Positions 22,703 through 31,849 of a stretch of DNA of 64,000 nt are shown here, piece after piece. Location of the stretch: NCBI RefSeq assembly GCF_003583365.1, contig NZ_QXED01000005.1, positions 372,001 through 436,000 on the forward strand, written 5' to 3'. How positions within the stretch are numbered: position 1 is the first letter of the stretch; the number at the start of each line of letters is the position of its first letter. The DNA comes from Fibrisoma montanum. GTDB lineage: Bacteria > Bacteroidota > Bacteroidia > Cytophagales > Spirosomataceae. A program made the translations under genes and the position numbers. The notes under the pieces were generated by a model. It searched no databases. It saw nothing but the letters and a program-made list of their open reading frames with translations, and had not been told where the DNA came from.

Positions 22703-23560
22703 TCAATAATCCGTCGTTCCTACCGACAGGGGCAGACCGTTCAGGGCCTGCTGTAGCTGGTCGGCATTCGGTGCCGTGCCGTGCCACTTGTAATTGCCGA
22801 CCATGTAATCGACACCGTATCCCATTTCGGTATGCATGAGAATCAATGTCGGTACGTCCGGATCTTCCTGGGCTTTGCGGAGCGTCCGGATAACCTCTTC
22901 CATGTCGTTGCCGTTCATTTCCTCAACGAACCAGCCGAAGGCCCGGTATTTGGCACCCAGGTCGCGGTTATCGTTCACGTTGTCGGTCGTACCGTCAATC
23001 TGCGCGTGGTTGAGGTCGATGATGGCCGTCAGGTTGCCAAGCTTCTTGTTCGGCGCGAACTGAGCCGCTTCCCAAATCTGTCCTTCCTGCTGTTCACCAT
23101 CGCCCATCAGCACATACACGTGCTTGTCGTCGCCGTTGAGTTTTTTGGCATAGGCCGCACCGCTGGCTACCGACAGCCCCTGGCCCAGTGAGCCCGAGGC
23201 TATGCGCACGCCGGGAATGTGTTCGGCCGTGGCGGGGTGCCCCTGCAGTCGGCTGTCAAGCTTACGGAACGTTTTCAGTTCTTCGAGTGGGAAATAACCG
23301 GCCCGTGCCAGCACAGAATACCAGACCGGCGAAATGTGACCATTCGACAGGAAGAAAAGATCCTCGTCGTGACCGTCCATGTCAAAAATCGGATTGCCAT
23401 TTTCGTCTGTCTTCCGGCGCATAATGTCAAAATAAAGCGCAACGAAAAAGTCAGTACAGCCAAGCGAGCCGCCGGGGTGGCCGGAGTTTACGGCTGCAAC
23501 CATGCGCAGAATATCGCGCCGGACGGCGGTGGCAATGCCTTCGAGTTTTTCTAGTTCCAT
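22703..23560 (-). CDS. Transketolase, N-terminal subunit
   Basis: 285 residues from ATG 23560 (MELEKLEGIATAVRR); the frame reaches back to 23578, but the first six residues are not conserved-looking. It has the thiamine-diphosphate-binding domain: NSGHPGGSLGCTDFF, the GDGEQQEGQIWEAAQFAPNKK stretch holding the GDG...N motif, and DLNHAQIDG. It is followed by the gene for the C-terminal half. The two subunits form one active transketolase in the split-gene type. Confidence 0.95.
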   Translation of the reverse strand: MELEKLEGIATAVRRDILRMVAAVNSGHPGGSLGCTDFFVALYFDIMRRKTDENGNPIFDMDGHDEDLFFLSNGHISPVWYSVLARAGYFPLEELKTFRKLDSRLQGHPATAEHIPGVRIASGSLGQGLSVASGAAYAKKLNGDDKHVYVLMGDGEQQEGQIWEAAQFAPNKKLGNLTAIIDLNHAQIDGTTDNVNDNRDLGAKYRAFGWFVEEMNGNDMEEVIRTLRKAQEDPDVPTLILMHTEMGYGVDYMVGNYKWHGTAPNADQLQQALNGLPLSVGTTDY

Positions 23561-23668
23561 AGTTTGGAGGTTAAACATTAGACGATTTAGCTATTGGACT
23601 ATCCACTAAAACTGGTTGGGCTGGTTCGCCGACGTGGGTCCAATAACCATCGTCCGACGTCCAGGGGT

Positions 23669-24118
23669 TTATTTTAAAATTTGTTCCGTATGTTGTTTCG
23701 TGTCAACTTTCCCGATGATGTCGGTAATGACGCCGGTCTCATCGATGACGAATGTGGTGCGTGTCGTTCCCATAAACGTCCGGCCGTACATTGACTTTTC
23801 CTGCCAGACACCGTACGCTTCCACGATCTGCTTATCCGTATCGGCGACTAAAGTAAACGGTAACTGGTATTTAGCAATAAATTTCTGGTGCGATTTCTCG
23901 TCGTCGACGCTTACGCCCAGCACCTCGTAGCCCGCTGCCTGCAGGCTGGTGTAGTTGTCGCGCAGGTTACAGGCCTGCGCCGTGCAGCCCGGCGTATCAT
24001 CTTTCGGATAAAAATACATCACCACTTTCCGGCCGCGGTAGTCCGACAGCTTAATGGGCTTGCCGGTCTGATCCGTGGCGGTAAAATCGGGTGCCTGATC
24101 GCCGATGTTGAGTTTCAT
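23669..24118 (-). CDS. bcp: Thiol peroxidase, Bcp-type peroxiredoxin
   Basis: 149 residues, the common length. The core has VVMYFYPKDDTPGCTAQACNLRD, where the first Cys is the peroxidatic one and the second, five residues on, is the likely resolving Cys of the atypical two-Cys Bcp class. The thioredoxin fold ends in GTTRTTFVIDETG. It reduces hydroperoxides with thioredoxin in the cytoplasm. It lies alone between the transketolase genes and an M23 peptidase. Confidence 0.93.
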   Translation of the reverse strand: MKLNIGDQAPDFTATDQTGKPIKLSDYRGRKVVMYFYPKDDTPGCTAQACNLRDNYTSLQAAGYEVLGVSVDDEKSHQKFIAKYQLPFTLVADTDKQIVEAYGVWQEKSMYGRTFMGTTRTTFVIDETGVITDIIGKVDTKQHTEQILK

Positions 24119-24238
24119 GCTGTTTAGTGGTTTACGCTTTTCAGTTTTCGGCGGTCGCCGATCCTGTCTTCAATTTAATGACTCGGTCTAGAGCCAAACT
24201 TCCTCAGTACTCCCCCTAAGCCGAAGCCAGAAAACCGG

Positions 24239-26332
24239 TTATCGCTTCCGCCCGCGTCGTTTGGTCGTCGCTTTCTTTCGCACGACCGGACGCGGGGTTT
24301 CAATGGTAATGCTGTCGGAGCCGATGTTGCCGGCGTTATCTTTTACCTGAACCAGTACCTCCGAACCTTCGGCAAACGGTTCGTCGGGGTTGAGCTTGTC
24401 CGACCACAGCAGAGCCCGTTTGTAATCGTACTGCATCAGCACCCATTCGCCATTGACAAGCGCCCGGAACTGGTTGATTCCCGACAGATCGTCGCGGATT
24501 TTGGCGGTGATACCCTTGGGCGTTGCCGACAGGATTTGTACCGTTGGCGGCTGCGTGTCCGTGAACAGCTGAAACTGCCCTAAATCACGCGTTTTAAACT
24601 CGATCCTGCCGTTGCGCCACGTGCCCCCCAGAAATTTACGACGGCCGCCACTGGTCATGTACGCTTTCGTACGCATGGTGTCGATCGCAATCGGGTACGT
24701 CGGGGTGTGTTGAACAGCCAGGTAATCATTCAGCGGAATCGTATGCTGGTTAATTTCCAGGCCGCCACCGGGGAGCTGCCGCATAGCCAGGTGCAGGGTA
24801 TCAAACAGCGTGGCCGGACTGAATTCCAGCCGGGTTCCGCCCTCGGAAAAAACATCTTTCCGACCCGGCAGGATGCGTTTCTTCAGGTTCGTTCGCACGA
24901 TGCCATTACCGATCTGAACCGAATCAGGTAGTATTTTCCGCAGGTCGATCACGTACACCGCTACGTTTCCTCGCACGTAACTTACCGGCGTTTCCGTCGA
25001 GTTCCTTCCTGCAAATAACCGGGCTTGGGGTGGATTGGTTATCGATACATTCCGAACGGTCAGTTTCAGAATGTTCTCGTCGTTGGTGATCGTGGCGGTC
25101 GGGGTGCTGGCCGTGCCGCTTTCATCAGCGTCCAGTTCATCCGGCGTAAAGGTCGCGGGCCGGGCCCGGAATGAATCGCGGGCCGGGCCATTGGCCTGCG
25201 TCGTATCGGGTAAAACGGTGAACCGCAGTTGGGCCGACTGATCGAATACGTCGTAAATCGTAACGGTCACTTCGTGCGGCTGACCGTCCAGCAGCGGAAG
25301 CCGCCCCCGGTACTGAGCGTTGTTGGCCAGTTTATACAGACTCAGGGCGTTGCCGTCGGCAATGTAGCCGCGATGATACCGCTGCCCGGTCAGCTGCTCA
25401 ACCTCATAGTTCATGTGTACGTTGATAAACCGCGTCTGCTCGTGCGGAAACGTATTCATGTTATAGGCAAAAACCTCCCGGCCATCGAGCTTGAGTTCCA
25501 GACAATTGATACCGTTGCGGTAGGGCGATCCGCTGGTTTTGTCGTAAGCCAGCACTTCCAGTCCAAGCAGGCCGGAGGCTGTTATGGGTTTGTTCAGGAC
25601 GTAGGAGCCGTCGGCCTGACGTACGGGAACCAGGGTCAGGCGCTGGTACTCGCCGTTGATCCGCGACGTAGGTGTCATGGTCTTCAGGGCAATCCGCTCA
25701 AAGTAGGGCGGTACGTTGTCCTGTAGTTCATTGAAGCCGTAGAGTAACGGATTGATCAGATTGTCGCCGGCGTCGCGCACTTCAAAATGCAGGTGAGGGC
25801 CGCCCGACCCACCCGTGTTGCCCGACAGCGCGATGATGTCGCCCTTTCGAACCGGAAACTGATTGGGTTGAGGGCGCAGATCGATCTCAAAGGTTCTTTT
25901 CTCGTACTGCTGTTGCCGCAGGTACGTGCCCAACGTATCGTTGAGCGTTTTGAGGTGCCCATACACGGTGGTTAGTCCGTTGGGGTGTTTGATGAAAATC
26001 ACATTCCCGTAGCCGCCGGTAAACACCGCAATCCGTGATACGTAGCCGTCGGCGGCTGCGTAAACGTTCAGGCCTTCGCGCCCCTGCGTGCGAATGTCAA
26101 GCCCCGCGTGGAAGTGATTGCCGCGCAGGTCGCCCAGTCCACCCGACAGTGAATTTTCGCCCCCCGGCATGATCGGGAACATAAAGTAACCGGGCGCCAC
26201 GGCTCCCAGCGCCAGATTACCGGCCCCGCGACCTGTTGCCGCGCCCGGCTCGCTGGGTCGGCCGGCCTGCCCCAATGCGGCTGTCGTACTGAGCAGTCCG
26301 ATAAGTCCGGCTATAAAAAGGTATGTTCTCAA
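24239..26332 (-). CDS. M23 family (LytM-type) metallopeptidase
   Basis: 697 residues with a signal peptide (LFIAGLIGLLSTTAALGQA). The M23 domain is near the N terminus, about residues 65-200: GNHFHAGLDIRTQ gives the first zinc ligands (His, Asp) and GGPHLHFEVRD the last His, both matching the family. The long C-terminal part (about 480 residues) is beta-rich and not recognised, and ends in a very basic tail (RKKATTKRRGRKR). It probably cuts or regulates peptidoglycan in the periplasm. It follows an FAH-family gene by 21 bases in the same operon. Confidence 0.9.
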   Translation of the reverse strand: MRTYLFIAGLIGLLSTTAALGQAGRPSEPGAATGRGAGNLALGAVAPGYFMFPIMPGGENSLSGGLGDLRGNHFHAGLDIRTQGREGLNVYAAADGYVSRIAVFTGGYGNVIFIKHPNGLTTVYGHLKTLNDTLGTYLRQQQYEKRTFEIDLRPQPNQFPVRKGDIIALSGNTGGSGGPHLHFEVRDAGDNLINPLLYGFNELQDNVPPYFERIALKTMTPTSRINGEYQRLTLVPVRQADGSYVLNKPITASGLLGLEVLAYDKTSGSPYRNGINCLELKLDGREVFAYNMNTFPHEQTRFINVHMNYEVEQLTGQRYHRGYIADGNALSLYKLANNAQYRGRLPLLDGQPHEVTVTIYDVFDQSAQLRFTVLPDTTQANGPARDSFRARPATFTPDELDADESGTASTPTATITNDENILKLTVRNVSITNPPQARLFAGRNSTETPVSYVRGNVAVYVIDLRKILPDSVQIGNGIVRTNLKKRILPGRKDVFSEGGTRLEFSPATLFDTLHLAMRQLPGGGLEINQHTIPLNDYLAVQHTPTYPIAIDTMRTKAYMTSGGRRKFLGGTWRNGRIEFKTRDLGQFQLFTDTQPPTVQILSATPKGITAKIRDDLSGINQFRALVNGEWVLMQYDYKRALLWSDKLNPDEPFAEGSEVLVQVKDNAGNIGSDSITIETPRPVVRKKATTKRRGRKR

Positions 26333-26353
26333 CTCGTTCTGAAACTTACTCGG

Positions 26354-26965
26354 TTATTTAACGTCAAATTCGAGCATGTTGCGGTCTTCAAGGTAGGCCG
26401 TCAGACGGTCGCCAACCTGAACCGGTCCTACGCCTTTGGGTGTACCCGTGAACAGGATGTCGCCCTGCTGCAGAAGGAAATACCGCGACACGAACGAGAT
26501 GAGGTAATCAAATTTGAACAGCATCAGGCTCGTGTTGCCCTGCTGGCGGGTTTCGCCGTTGATATCGAGCCGGAAGTTGAGATTCTGGAGATCGGCGAAC
26601 TCGGTCTTAGGAACAAAGGGGGAGATCGGTGCCGAGCCGTTGAAGCCTTTGGCCAGATCCCAGGGGAGGCCTTTGGCTTTCAGTTTCGATTGCAGGTCGC
26701 GGGCGGTGAAATCAATACCAATGCCGATTTCATCGTAGTATTTATGGGCGAACTTTTCGTCGATGTTTTTGCCGGTTCGGCTGATTTTCACCAGAATTTC
26801 TACTTCGTAGTGGACGTCAGTCGAGAAGTCAGGGAAATAAAACGGTTCGTTTGTACGTAATATAGCCGTTTCGGGCTTTGTAAAGATGACCGGATCGTCG
26901 GGTTGTTCGTTATTGAGTTCTTTGATGTGTTCGGCGTAATTGCGCCCGACGGCAATAATTTTCAT
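26354..26965 (-). CDS. Fumarylacetoacetate hydrolase-family protein
   Basis: 203 residues, the size of the small FAH-domain enzymes (acylpyruvase/FAHD1 type). It begins MKIIAVGRNYAEH, has FTKPETAI, a metal-binding block HYEVEILVKI, and a GIGIDFTARDLQ-SKLKAKGLPW-LAKGFNGSAP stretch, and ends with the ILFTGTPKGVGPVQVGD motif. It probably hydrolyses or decarboxylates a 2-oxo acid derivative with a divalent metal. Substrate cannot be told from sequence. It starts the operon of the M23 peptidase. Confidence 0.9.
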   Translation of the reverse strand: MKIIAVGRNYAEHIKELNNEQPDDPVIFTKPETAILRTNEPFYFPDFSTDVHYEVEILVKISRTGKNIDEKFAHKYYDEIGIGIDFTARDLQSKLKAKGLPWDLAKGFNGSAPISPFVPKTEFADLQNLNFRLDINGETRQQGNTSLMLFKFDYLISFVSRYFLLQQGDILFTGTPKGVGPVQVGDRLTAYLEDRNMLEFDVK

Positions 26966-27177
26966 ATGGCAAATTCAGATCAATGCTTCCTGGAAGCTTC
27001 AGGAAACCTTTGTTTCAGACTGAGGTCTTCAGCACGGCCTTAATTGACAGGCAGACCTGCAAATCTAAGGAGTAATGATAACCTGACCACGACCATTCTG
27101 AAATATTTGGAACAAATACGGCCTCTTGCGGGTCATATACTGTCAGAATAATCACTTGTTTAAAATCAGATAGACCA

Positions 27178-28002
27178 ATGAAAAGAGGATTGATTGCTAT
27201 GCTGCTGATCGGGCTGGCTATTGGGTGCCAGAAAGTACCCATCACAGGGCGTAATCAACTTAAACTTATTTCGAGCGATGAGTTGCTGGCGCTGAGCGCC
27301 CAGAATTACCGTGAGGTGCTGGATACGAGCCAGGTCATTCGCGGAAATAACCAGGCCGAGCTCGTACGTCAGGTCGGCAATCGCCTGAAAGACGCTATGG
27401 AAACGTATTTGAAAGCTAACAATTATGGGAGCCGGATCAATGGGTTTCAATGGGAGTTCAATCTGATTCAAAGTCCGCAGGTAAACGCGTGGTGTATGCC
27501 GGGCGGGAAGGTGGCCGTTTACACGGGCATCCTGCCCTACACCCAGAATGAAGCGGGTATGGCCACCGTGATGGGACACGAAATTTCGCACGCTCTGGCC
27601 GAGCACAGCGCCGAACGGTTGAGCGAATCGCTCATTGCAACCAACGTTATCCAGGCGGGGCAGGTCTATACCGGGGCCGTGGCTCAGAACAGCCGTAGCC
27701 AGGTAAATTCGCTGCTGCTACAGGCCGTTGGGGCTACGTTGCCGGTGGCCTACCAGGTTGGACGGGCCTTGCCTCATAGCCGTAAACAGGAGTTGGAGGC
27801 CGACCGTTTAGGCTTGATTTTCATGGCGATGGCGGGGTATAATCCGCAGGAAGCCGTTAATTTCTGGAGCCGGATGGCGCAGGCCGGCGGTGGTCGGAAA
27901 CCACCCGAGTTTTTGTCGACGCACCCGTCGGATCAGCGCCGGATCAACGACCTCAAAAAACTCATTCCGGAGGCCATGAAGTACTATAAAAGCGGCCGGT
28001 AA
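27178..28002 (+). CDS. M48 family zinc peptidase, lipoprotein
   Basis: 274 residues. A lipoprotein signal is visible (LLIGLAIGC, Cys at residue 17). The peptidase domain has VNAWCMPGGKVAVYTGIL and the zinc motif GHEISHALAEHSAER, followed by a third ligand region (RKQELEADRLGLIFMAMAGY). The C terminus has the ...FLSTHPSDQRRI signature of the Oma1/LoiP-like M48B/C group. It probably degrades misfolded envelope proteins. It is divergent from the FAH gene and ends before a strong hairpin. Confidence 0.92.
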   Translation: MKRGLIAMLLIGLAIGCQKVPITGRNQLKLISSDELLALSAQNYREVLDTSQVIRGNNQAELVRQVGNRLKDAMETYLKANNYGSRINGFQWEFNLIQSPQVNAWCMPGGKVAVYTGILPYTQNEAGMATVMGHEISHALAEHSAERLSESLIATNVIQAGQVYTGAVAQNSRSQVNSLLLQAVGATLPVAYQVGRALPHSRKQELEADRLGLIFMAMAGYNPQEAVNFWSRMAQAGGGRKPPEFLSTHPSDQRRINDLKKLIPEAMKYYKSGR

Positions 28003-28030
28003 ACTAGCTGTCAGCGGCTTTTTTTATAAG

Positions 28031-28066
28031 AAAGGGCATCCGTGCTTTCTCGCACGGATGCCCTTT
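28031..28066 (+). terminator. Perfect 15-bp hairpin after the M48 gene
   Basis: Arms 28031-28045 (AAAGGGCATCCGTGC) and 28052-28066 pair perfectly with a 6-nt loop. It starts with A-rich and ends with T-rich sides, so it can work on both strands. It lies 29 bases after the stop of the M48 gene. Confidence 0.8.
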
Positions 28067-28463
28067 CCTGTTTATACAGCTACATTACGTATAAGTGAAT
28101 GCGTAGTGTGTTTTGAGCCGTAAATCAATTCGAAACAACTTGGTATTAGACGTATGCGGTAACACAGAGCCAGTTTAAGTCATTGATTAAGCGGATCCGC
28201 AAGTTGGTTCATAATGAGTTATTACTTAGTTTTACATTAATAAGTAACAAATCTACCCTCTGGACGGTGTTTTACCTGACGCCTGTTTTGTTTATCGACA
28301 TAAGCTACTCATTAGCTTTTTCAACGTAGTAAATTTCTGATGAAGGGGGGGATTTGCTTGCTTTCAGTCGATTGGCTGAAATAAACCGCAAGGGCTAATT
28401 GAAAAACAAACCAGTTAAGTATATAGTCTAAATTTACCAGCGTTACAGAGAACTTGTCGCAGT
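28067..28463. other. AT-rich intergenic stretch before the degenerate sigma gene
   Basis: No gene is supported. One weak TAnnTTTG-like sequence (TAAATTTA, 28429-28436) lies 28 bases before the next start. A leftward frame overlapping 28321-28557 has no recognisable content. Confidence 0.4.
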
Positions 28464-28916
28464 ATGAATGAATGGGAACGACCCGGCGGACGAGTAGCAT
28501 CACAGGCGATTGCAAAACCTGCTGAGCAGCTCGCGCTTTATGATCGCTACGGCTCAATGGCCTACGGAATTATCCTTCAGATACTTCCTCAGGCTCAGCA
28601 AGCGCAGGAGGTATTGGTCGATATGTTTTCGTCGCCGGAATTGCAGCAGTATGTGAATTATCCCGGCAATACGGCCGTGGCCATTGTTCGGTTGGCCCGG
28701 GCGAAAGCGCTGGAAGCCAAAGCCCGGCTGCAGGGACCTCTTCCGCAGCCGATAGAGCCCGGAACGGCCGCAAAAGGAAGTTTGCCGGAGGTGGTGTTTG
28801 AACTGGCATTCCGTCAGAGTTGTTCTATTGATACGATCGCCGAAAAGCTTCAATTACAGAAGGCCGATGTGCTGAAAGCGATTCACGATTACTTTGTATC
28901 TTTTCGTCAGGCGTAA
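28464..28916 (+). CDS. Degenerate ECF-like sigma factor
   Basis: 150 residues, shorter than a normal ECF sigma. Residues 22-55 (EQLALYDRYGSMAYGIILQILPQAQQAQEVLVDMF) recall region 2.1-2.2, but the DNA-melting and -10-recognition residues of region 2 are not obvious. Residues 112-145 (LAFRQSCSIDTIAEKLQLQKADVLKAIHDYF) recall a region 4 helix-turn-helix. The next gene is an anti-sigma-like protein, 20 bases on. It is either a divergent working sigma factor or a sigma-like decoy. I infer the class from pattern only. Confidence 0.6.
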   Translation: MNEWERPGGRVASQAIAKPAEQLALYDRYGSMAYGIILQILPQAQQAQEVLVDMFSSPELQQYVNYPGNTAVAIVRLARAKALEAKARLQGPLPQPIEPGTAAKGSLPEVVFELAFRQSCSIDTIAEKLQLQKADVLKAIHDYFVSFRQA

Positions 28917-28936
28917 CCGTAAAACCGTAACCACTT

Positions 28937-29437
28937 TTGAAAACAGAGGACTATATATCGAGTGGCCTGCTGGAGGCTTATGTGCTGGGGTTGGTTTCTG
29001 ACCAGGACAAGCGGGAGGTGGAGCACATGGTGGCTACGCATCCGGAAATTGGCCTGTATCTCGACAAACTGGAAGTTAAACTGGAAAGTCAGTTTCTGCA
29101 GGGCGCTGTTCCGCCCCCACCGGCTCTGCGCGAACGGATTGAGTTGCGGGCTACTCAACAGGAGGTAAAACCTTACGAAGCGCCCTACCAGCATCAATAT
29201 CAACCGACCGACGAACCGGCTGCCGACCGCTCCGGTTACGTTGATGTACAGGTCAGCAATACCCACATTCAGGTGCACAAATACTGGCGCCCTGCTTTCA
29301 TCGCCGTATTTATTCTGTCAAAGATATTTCTCGTGTTTGGGCTGTATTACTATTTCAAAGCACAAACGCAGGAACAGGAGATCAACCGGTTGACTAAACA
29401 GGTTCACCAAACAGCACCCCGGGCAGGGACGCCGTAA
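28937..29437 (+). CDS. RskA/ChrR-type anti-sigma-like membrane protein
   Basis: 166 residues. The start is a TTG (TTG AAA ACA GAG); no ATG fits at the N terminus. Residues 8-45 (SGLLEAYVLGLVSDQDKREVEHMVATHPE) match the N-terminal anti-sigma helix block of RskA/ChrR proteins. A single membrane segment (FIAVFILSKIFLVFGLYYYF, about 116-135) follows, and the short C-terminal part is helical and polar. It is paired with the degenerate sigma-like gene before it. Confidence 0.7.
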   Translation: MKTEDYISSGLLEAYVLGLVSDQDKREVEHMVATHPEIGLYLDKLEVKLESQFLQGAVPPPPALRERIELRATQQEVKPYEAPYQHQYQPTDEPAADRSGYVDVQVSNTHIQVHKYWRPAFIAVFILSKIFLVFGLYYYFKAQTQEQEINRLTKQVHQTAPRAGTP

Positions 29438-29452
29438 TGAGCATAAACCAAC

Positions 29453-29484
29453 AAAAAAGGAGCGTTCTGCAACGCTCCTTTTTT
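29453..29484 (+). terminator. Terminator after the anti-sigma-like gene
   Basis: AAAAAAGGAGCGTT pairs perfectly with AACGCTCCTTTTTT across a CTGC loop. It is a 14-bp intrinsic terminator that can work on both strands. Confidence 0.95.
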
Positions 29485-29485
29485 G

Positions 29486-29672
29486 TTTTCGATCAACTTG
29501 AGCCGGACTGAAAATACTCCCGACTAATGATAGTTAACCCCCAGGCCCTGCCAGATAAGCGTACCAGCTTATGCCGGTTTGGTTGGGGCGAGGTTCCGGA
29601 GTGTAAGGTTATTACAAACGCCGTACGGCGAAGTAGCGGAAGAAACACAGCGATGTTGAGGTAACTCAACAT
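29486..29672. other. Intergenic stretch with short palindrome
   Basis: No ORF is supported between the terminators. One perfect hairpin, ATGTTGAG-GTAA-CTCAACAT, lies at 29653-29672. The remaining sequence shows nothing recognisable. Confidence 0.5.
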
Positions 29673-29716
29673 GAAAAAAGCAGGAAGCCGCGTGCAGGAC
29701 TAGCTGACGCGGCTTC
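29673..29716 (-). terminator. Terminator of sucC
   Basis: Read leftward, GAAGCCGCGT (29716-29707) pairs with ACGCGGCTTC (29693-29684) with a 13-nt loop and is followed by CTGCTTTTTT (the run complements 29674-29679). It lies 50 bases after the sucC stop. Confidence 0.9.
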
Positions 29717-29766
29717 TTGGTGACTGGCTATCGACTGTGCCGACGGCGGAAAGTGATTGCGTTCTG

Positions 29767-30990
29767 TTACAGGCCCATTTCCTGAACAACATTCCGCACT
29801 TTTTCAGCGGCTTCTTTTAACTCAACCGCCGACTGTACTTTCAGGCCGGACTCGTCGATGATCTTGGCGCCTTCGGCTGCGTTGGTACCCTGCAAACGCA
29901 CAATGATTGGTACCGGAATGTCGCCGATGGCTTTGTAGGCCTCTACCACACCCGTTGCAACGCGGTCGCAGCGAACGATACCACCGAAAATATTGATCAG
30001 GATAGCTTTTACGTTCGGGTCTTTCAGGATGATCCGGAAGCCGGCTTCTACCGTCTTGGCATTGGCACCACCGCCTACGTCGAGGAAGTTGGCCGGCTCG
30101 CCACCCGACAGTTTGATGATGTCCATCGTTGCCATAGCCAGGCCTGCACCGTTTACCATACAGCCCACGTTGCCATCCAGCTTAACGTAGTTGAGGTCGT
30201 TGGCCGATGCTTCGACTTCGAGGGGGTCTTCCTCCGTGATGTCGCGCAGATTGGCCAGGTCAGGATGGCGGTACAGCGCGTTGTCGTCGAGGTTTACCTT
30301 CGCGTCAACGGCCAGAATTTTGTTATCCGAGGTTTTCAGTACGGGGTTGATTTCGAACATCGATGCGTCGGTATCAACGTACGCCTTGTACAGAGCCGTC
30401 ACGAATTTTACCATCTCTTTGAAGGCTTCACCTTCCAGACCCAGGCCAAACGCAATTTTGCGGGCCTGGAACGGCTGGAGACCAACGGCCGGATCGATCC
30501 ACTCCTTTACGATCTTCTCGGGCGTGCTGGCTGCTACTTCTTCAATGTCCATACCGCCCTCGGTGCTGGCCATGATTACGTTGCAGGCCTTGCTCCGGTC
30601 GAGCAGGATACTGATGTACATCTCTTTCGGCTCAGAAGCACCGGGGTAGAACACATCCTGAGCGACGAGCACCTTGTTGACTTTCTTGCCTTCGGGACCA
30701 GTCTGGTGGGTAACCAGTACGTTACCAATGAGGTTTTTAGCAATGTCGCGTACTTCGTCGACCGATTTGGCGACGGCCACACCCCGCTGCTCCATACCGC
30801 GAATGCGGCCCTTACCGCGACCACCGGCGTGAATCTGTGACTTCACGACGACGTACTTGGAACCGGACTGCGCCATAATCTGCTTGGCGGCTTCGACGGC
30901 TTTCTCGGGCGATTCGGCCACAATGCCTTCCTGAATACGGACGCCGTAGCGTTTGAGGATGTCTTTCCCCTGGTACTCGTGTATATTCAT
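29767..30990 (-). CDS. sucC: Succinyl-CoA ligase, beta subunit
   Basis: 407 residues, the normal length. It starts MNIHEYQGKDILKRYGV, the standard ATP-grasp N terminus, and has the KSQIHAGGRGKG block and a C-terminal region with the ligase signature NFLDVGGGANAK, GCMVNGAGLAMATMD and NIFGGIVRCD. It makes succinate and ATP (or GTP) from succinyl-CoA in the citric acid cycle, paired with SucD, which is not in this window. It is monocistronic here, with its own terminator. Confidence 0.97.
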   Translation of the reverse strand: MNIHEYQGKDILKRYGVRIQEGIVAESPEKAVEAAKQIMAQSGSKYVVVKSQIHAGGRGKGRIRGMEQRGVAVAKSVDEVRDIAKNLIGNVLVTHQTGPEGKKVNKVLVAQDVFYPGASEPKEMYISILLDRSKACNVIMASTEGGMDIEEVAASTPEKIVKEWIDPAVGLQPFQARKIAFGLGLEGEAFKEMVKFVTALYKAYVDTDASMFEINPVLKTSDNKILAVDAKVNLDDNALYRHPDLANLRDITEEDPLEVEASANDLNYVKLDGNVGCMVNGAGLAMATMDIIKLSGGEPANFLDVGGGANAKTVEAGFRIILKDPNVKAILINIFGGIVRCDRVATGVVEAYKAIGDIPVPIIVRLQGTNAAEGAKIIDESGLKVQSAVELKEAAEKVRNVVQEMGL

Positions 30991-31067
30991 GACAACTGCA
31001 ACAAGGATTGTTGGAAATCGTATTTTTGCGAGGCAAGTTAGCCAGAAAAACGAGTTTTCCGTTTACG

Positions 31068-31168
31068 GGCTTACGGTTTTCGGTTCAGAGCTCCCGGTTG
31101 CCAGGTAGGGTAGAATCATCCACCAGAGGAATCAACCGCCGACTGTCCCGGGCCGAAAACCGTAAGCC
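31068..31168. repeat. 16-bp inverted repeat between sucC and an ABC gene
   Basis: GGCTTACGGTTTTCGG (31068-31083) and its exact complement at 31153-31168 are separated by 69 bases. The gap holds a sucC upstream region and no ORF. The arms consist of TTACGG/TTTCGG words. Confidence 0.85.
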
Positions 31169-31188
31169 GAAACCCATACGCTTAGCAA

Positions 31189-31845
31189 ATGCCCCTTCTC
31201 CAAACCACCGACATACGCCGGTCATACGGCAGCTTACCCGTTCTAAAAGGCATTAACCTGGCCATTGAGCCGGGCGAAGTAGTATCGATCGTTGGGGCCT
31301 CGGGGGCCGGCAAAACCACCCTCCTGCACATCCTGGGTACGTTGGATCGGCCCGATTCCGGCGACTTGACCATTGATGGCGAGAACGTATCCAGGCTGAA
31401 CGATCGGCAACTGGCCCGGTTTCGCAATGAGCGCATCGGATTCGTCTTTCAGTTTAATAACCTGTTGCCCGAATTTTCGGCGCTCGAGAATGTTTGTCTG
31501 CCGGGTTTTATTGCCGGAAAAGACGAAAAAGAGGTTCGGCAGCGGGCGCAGTCGCTGCTGGATACGCTCGGTCTGCGCGACCGGCTCAACCACCTGCCTT
31601 CTCAACTGTCGGGAGGGGAACAGCAGCGAACGGCCGTGGCCCGGGCGCTGATCAATCAACCCGCTATCGTTTTCGCCGACGAACCCAGCGGAAACCTCGA
31701 CTCGCGCAACGCCGAGGACCTGCACCAGTTGTTTTTCCGGCTTCGCTCGGACCTGGGGCAAACCTTCATTATCGTAACCCACAACGAAGCACTGGCCGGT
31801 ATGGCCGACCGGACACTCACGATCCGCGATGGGCTGATTGAATAA
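31189..31845 (+). CDS. LolD-like ABC transporter ATP-binding protein
   Basis: 218 residues. Walker A is GASGAGKTT (near residue 37), the signature is [15 protein letters not shown] and Walker B is [12 protein letters not shown]. The length and the [48 protein letters not shown] stretch match the LolD/MacB-ATPase subfamily. No permease gene follows; it ends 4 bases from the leftward efflux permease gene (31850), so it is convergent. It may serve a permease encoded elsewhere. Confidence 0.93.
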   Translation: MPLLQTTDIRRSYGSLPVLKGINLAIEPGEVVSIVGASGAGKTTLLHILGTLDRPDSGDLTIDGENVSRLNDRQLARFRNERIGFVFQFNNLLPEFSALENVCLPGFIAGKDEKEVRQRAQSLLDTLGLRDRLNHLPSQLSGGEQQRTAVARALINQPAIVFADEPSGNLDSRNAEDLHQLFFRLRSDLGQTFIIVTHNEALAGMADRTLTIRDGLIE

Positions 31846-31849
31846 CCGC

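Noticed and set aside
28321-28557. 78-codon leftward ORF before the sigma-like gene
   Set aside because: It overlaps the start of the supported rightward gene, has no recognisable content and is likely chance.
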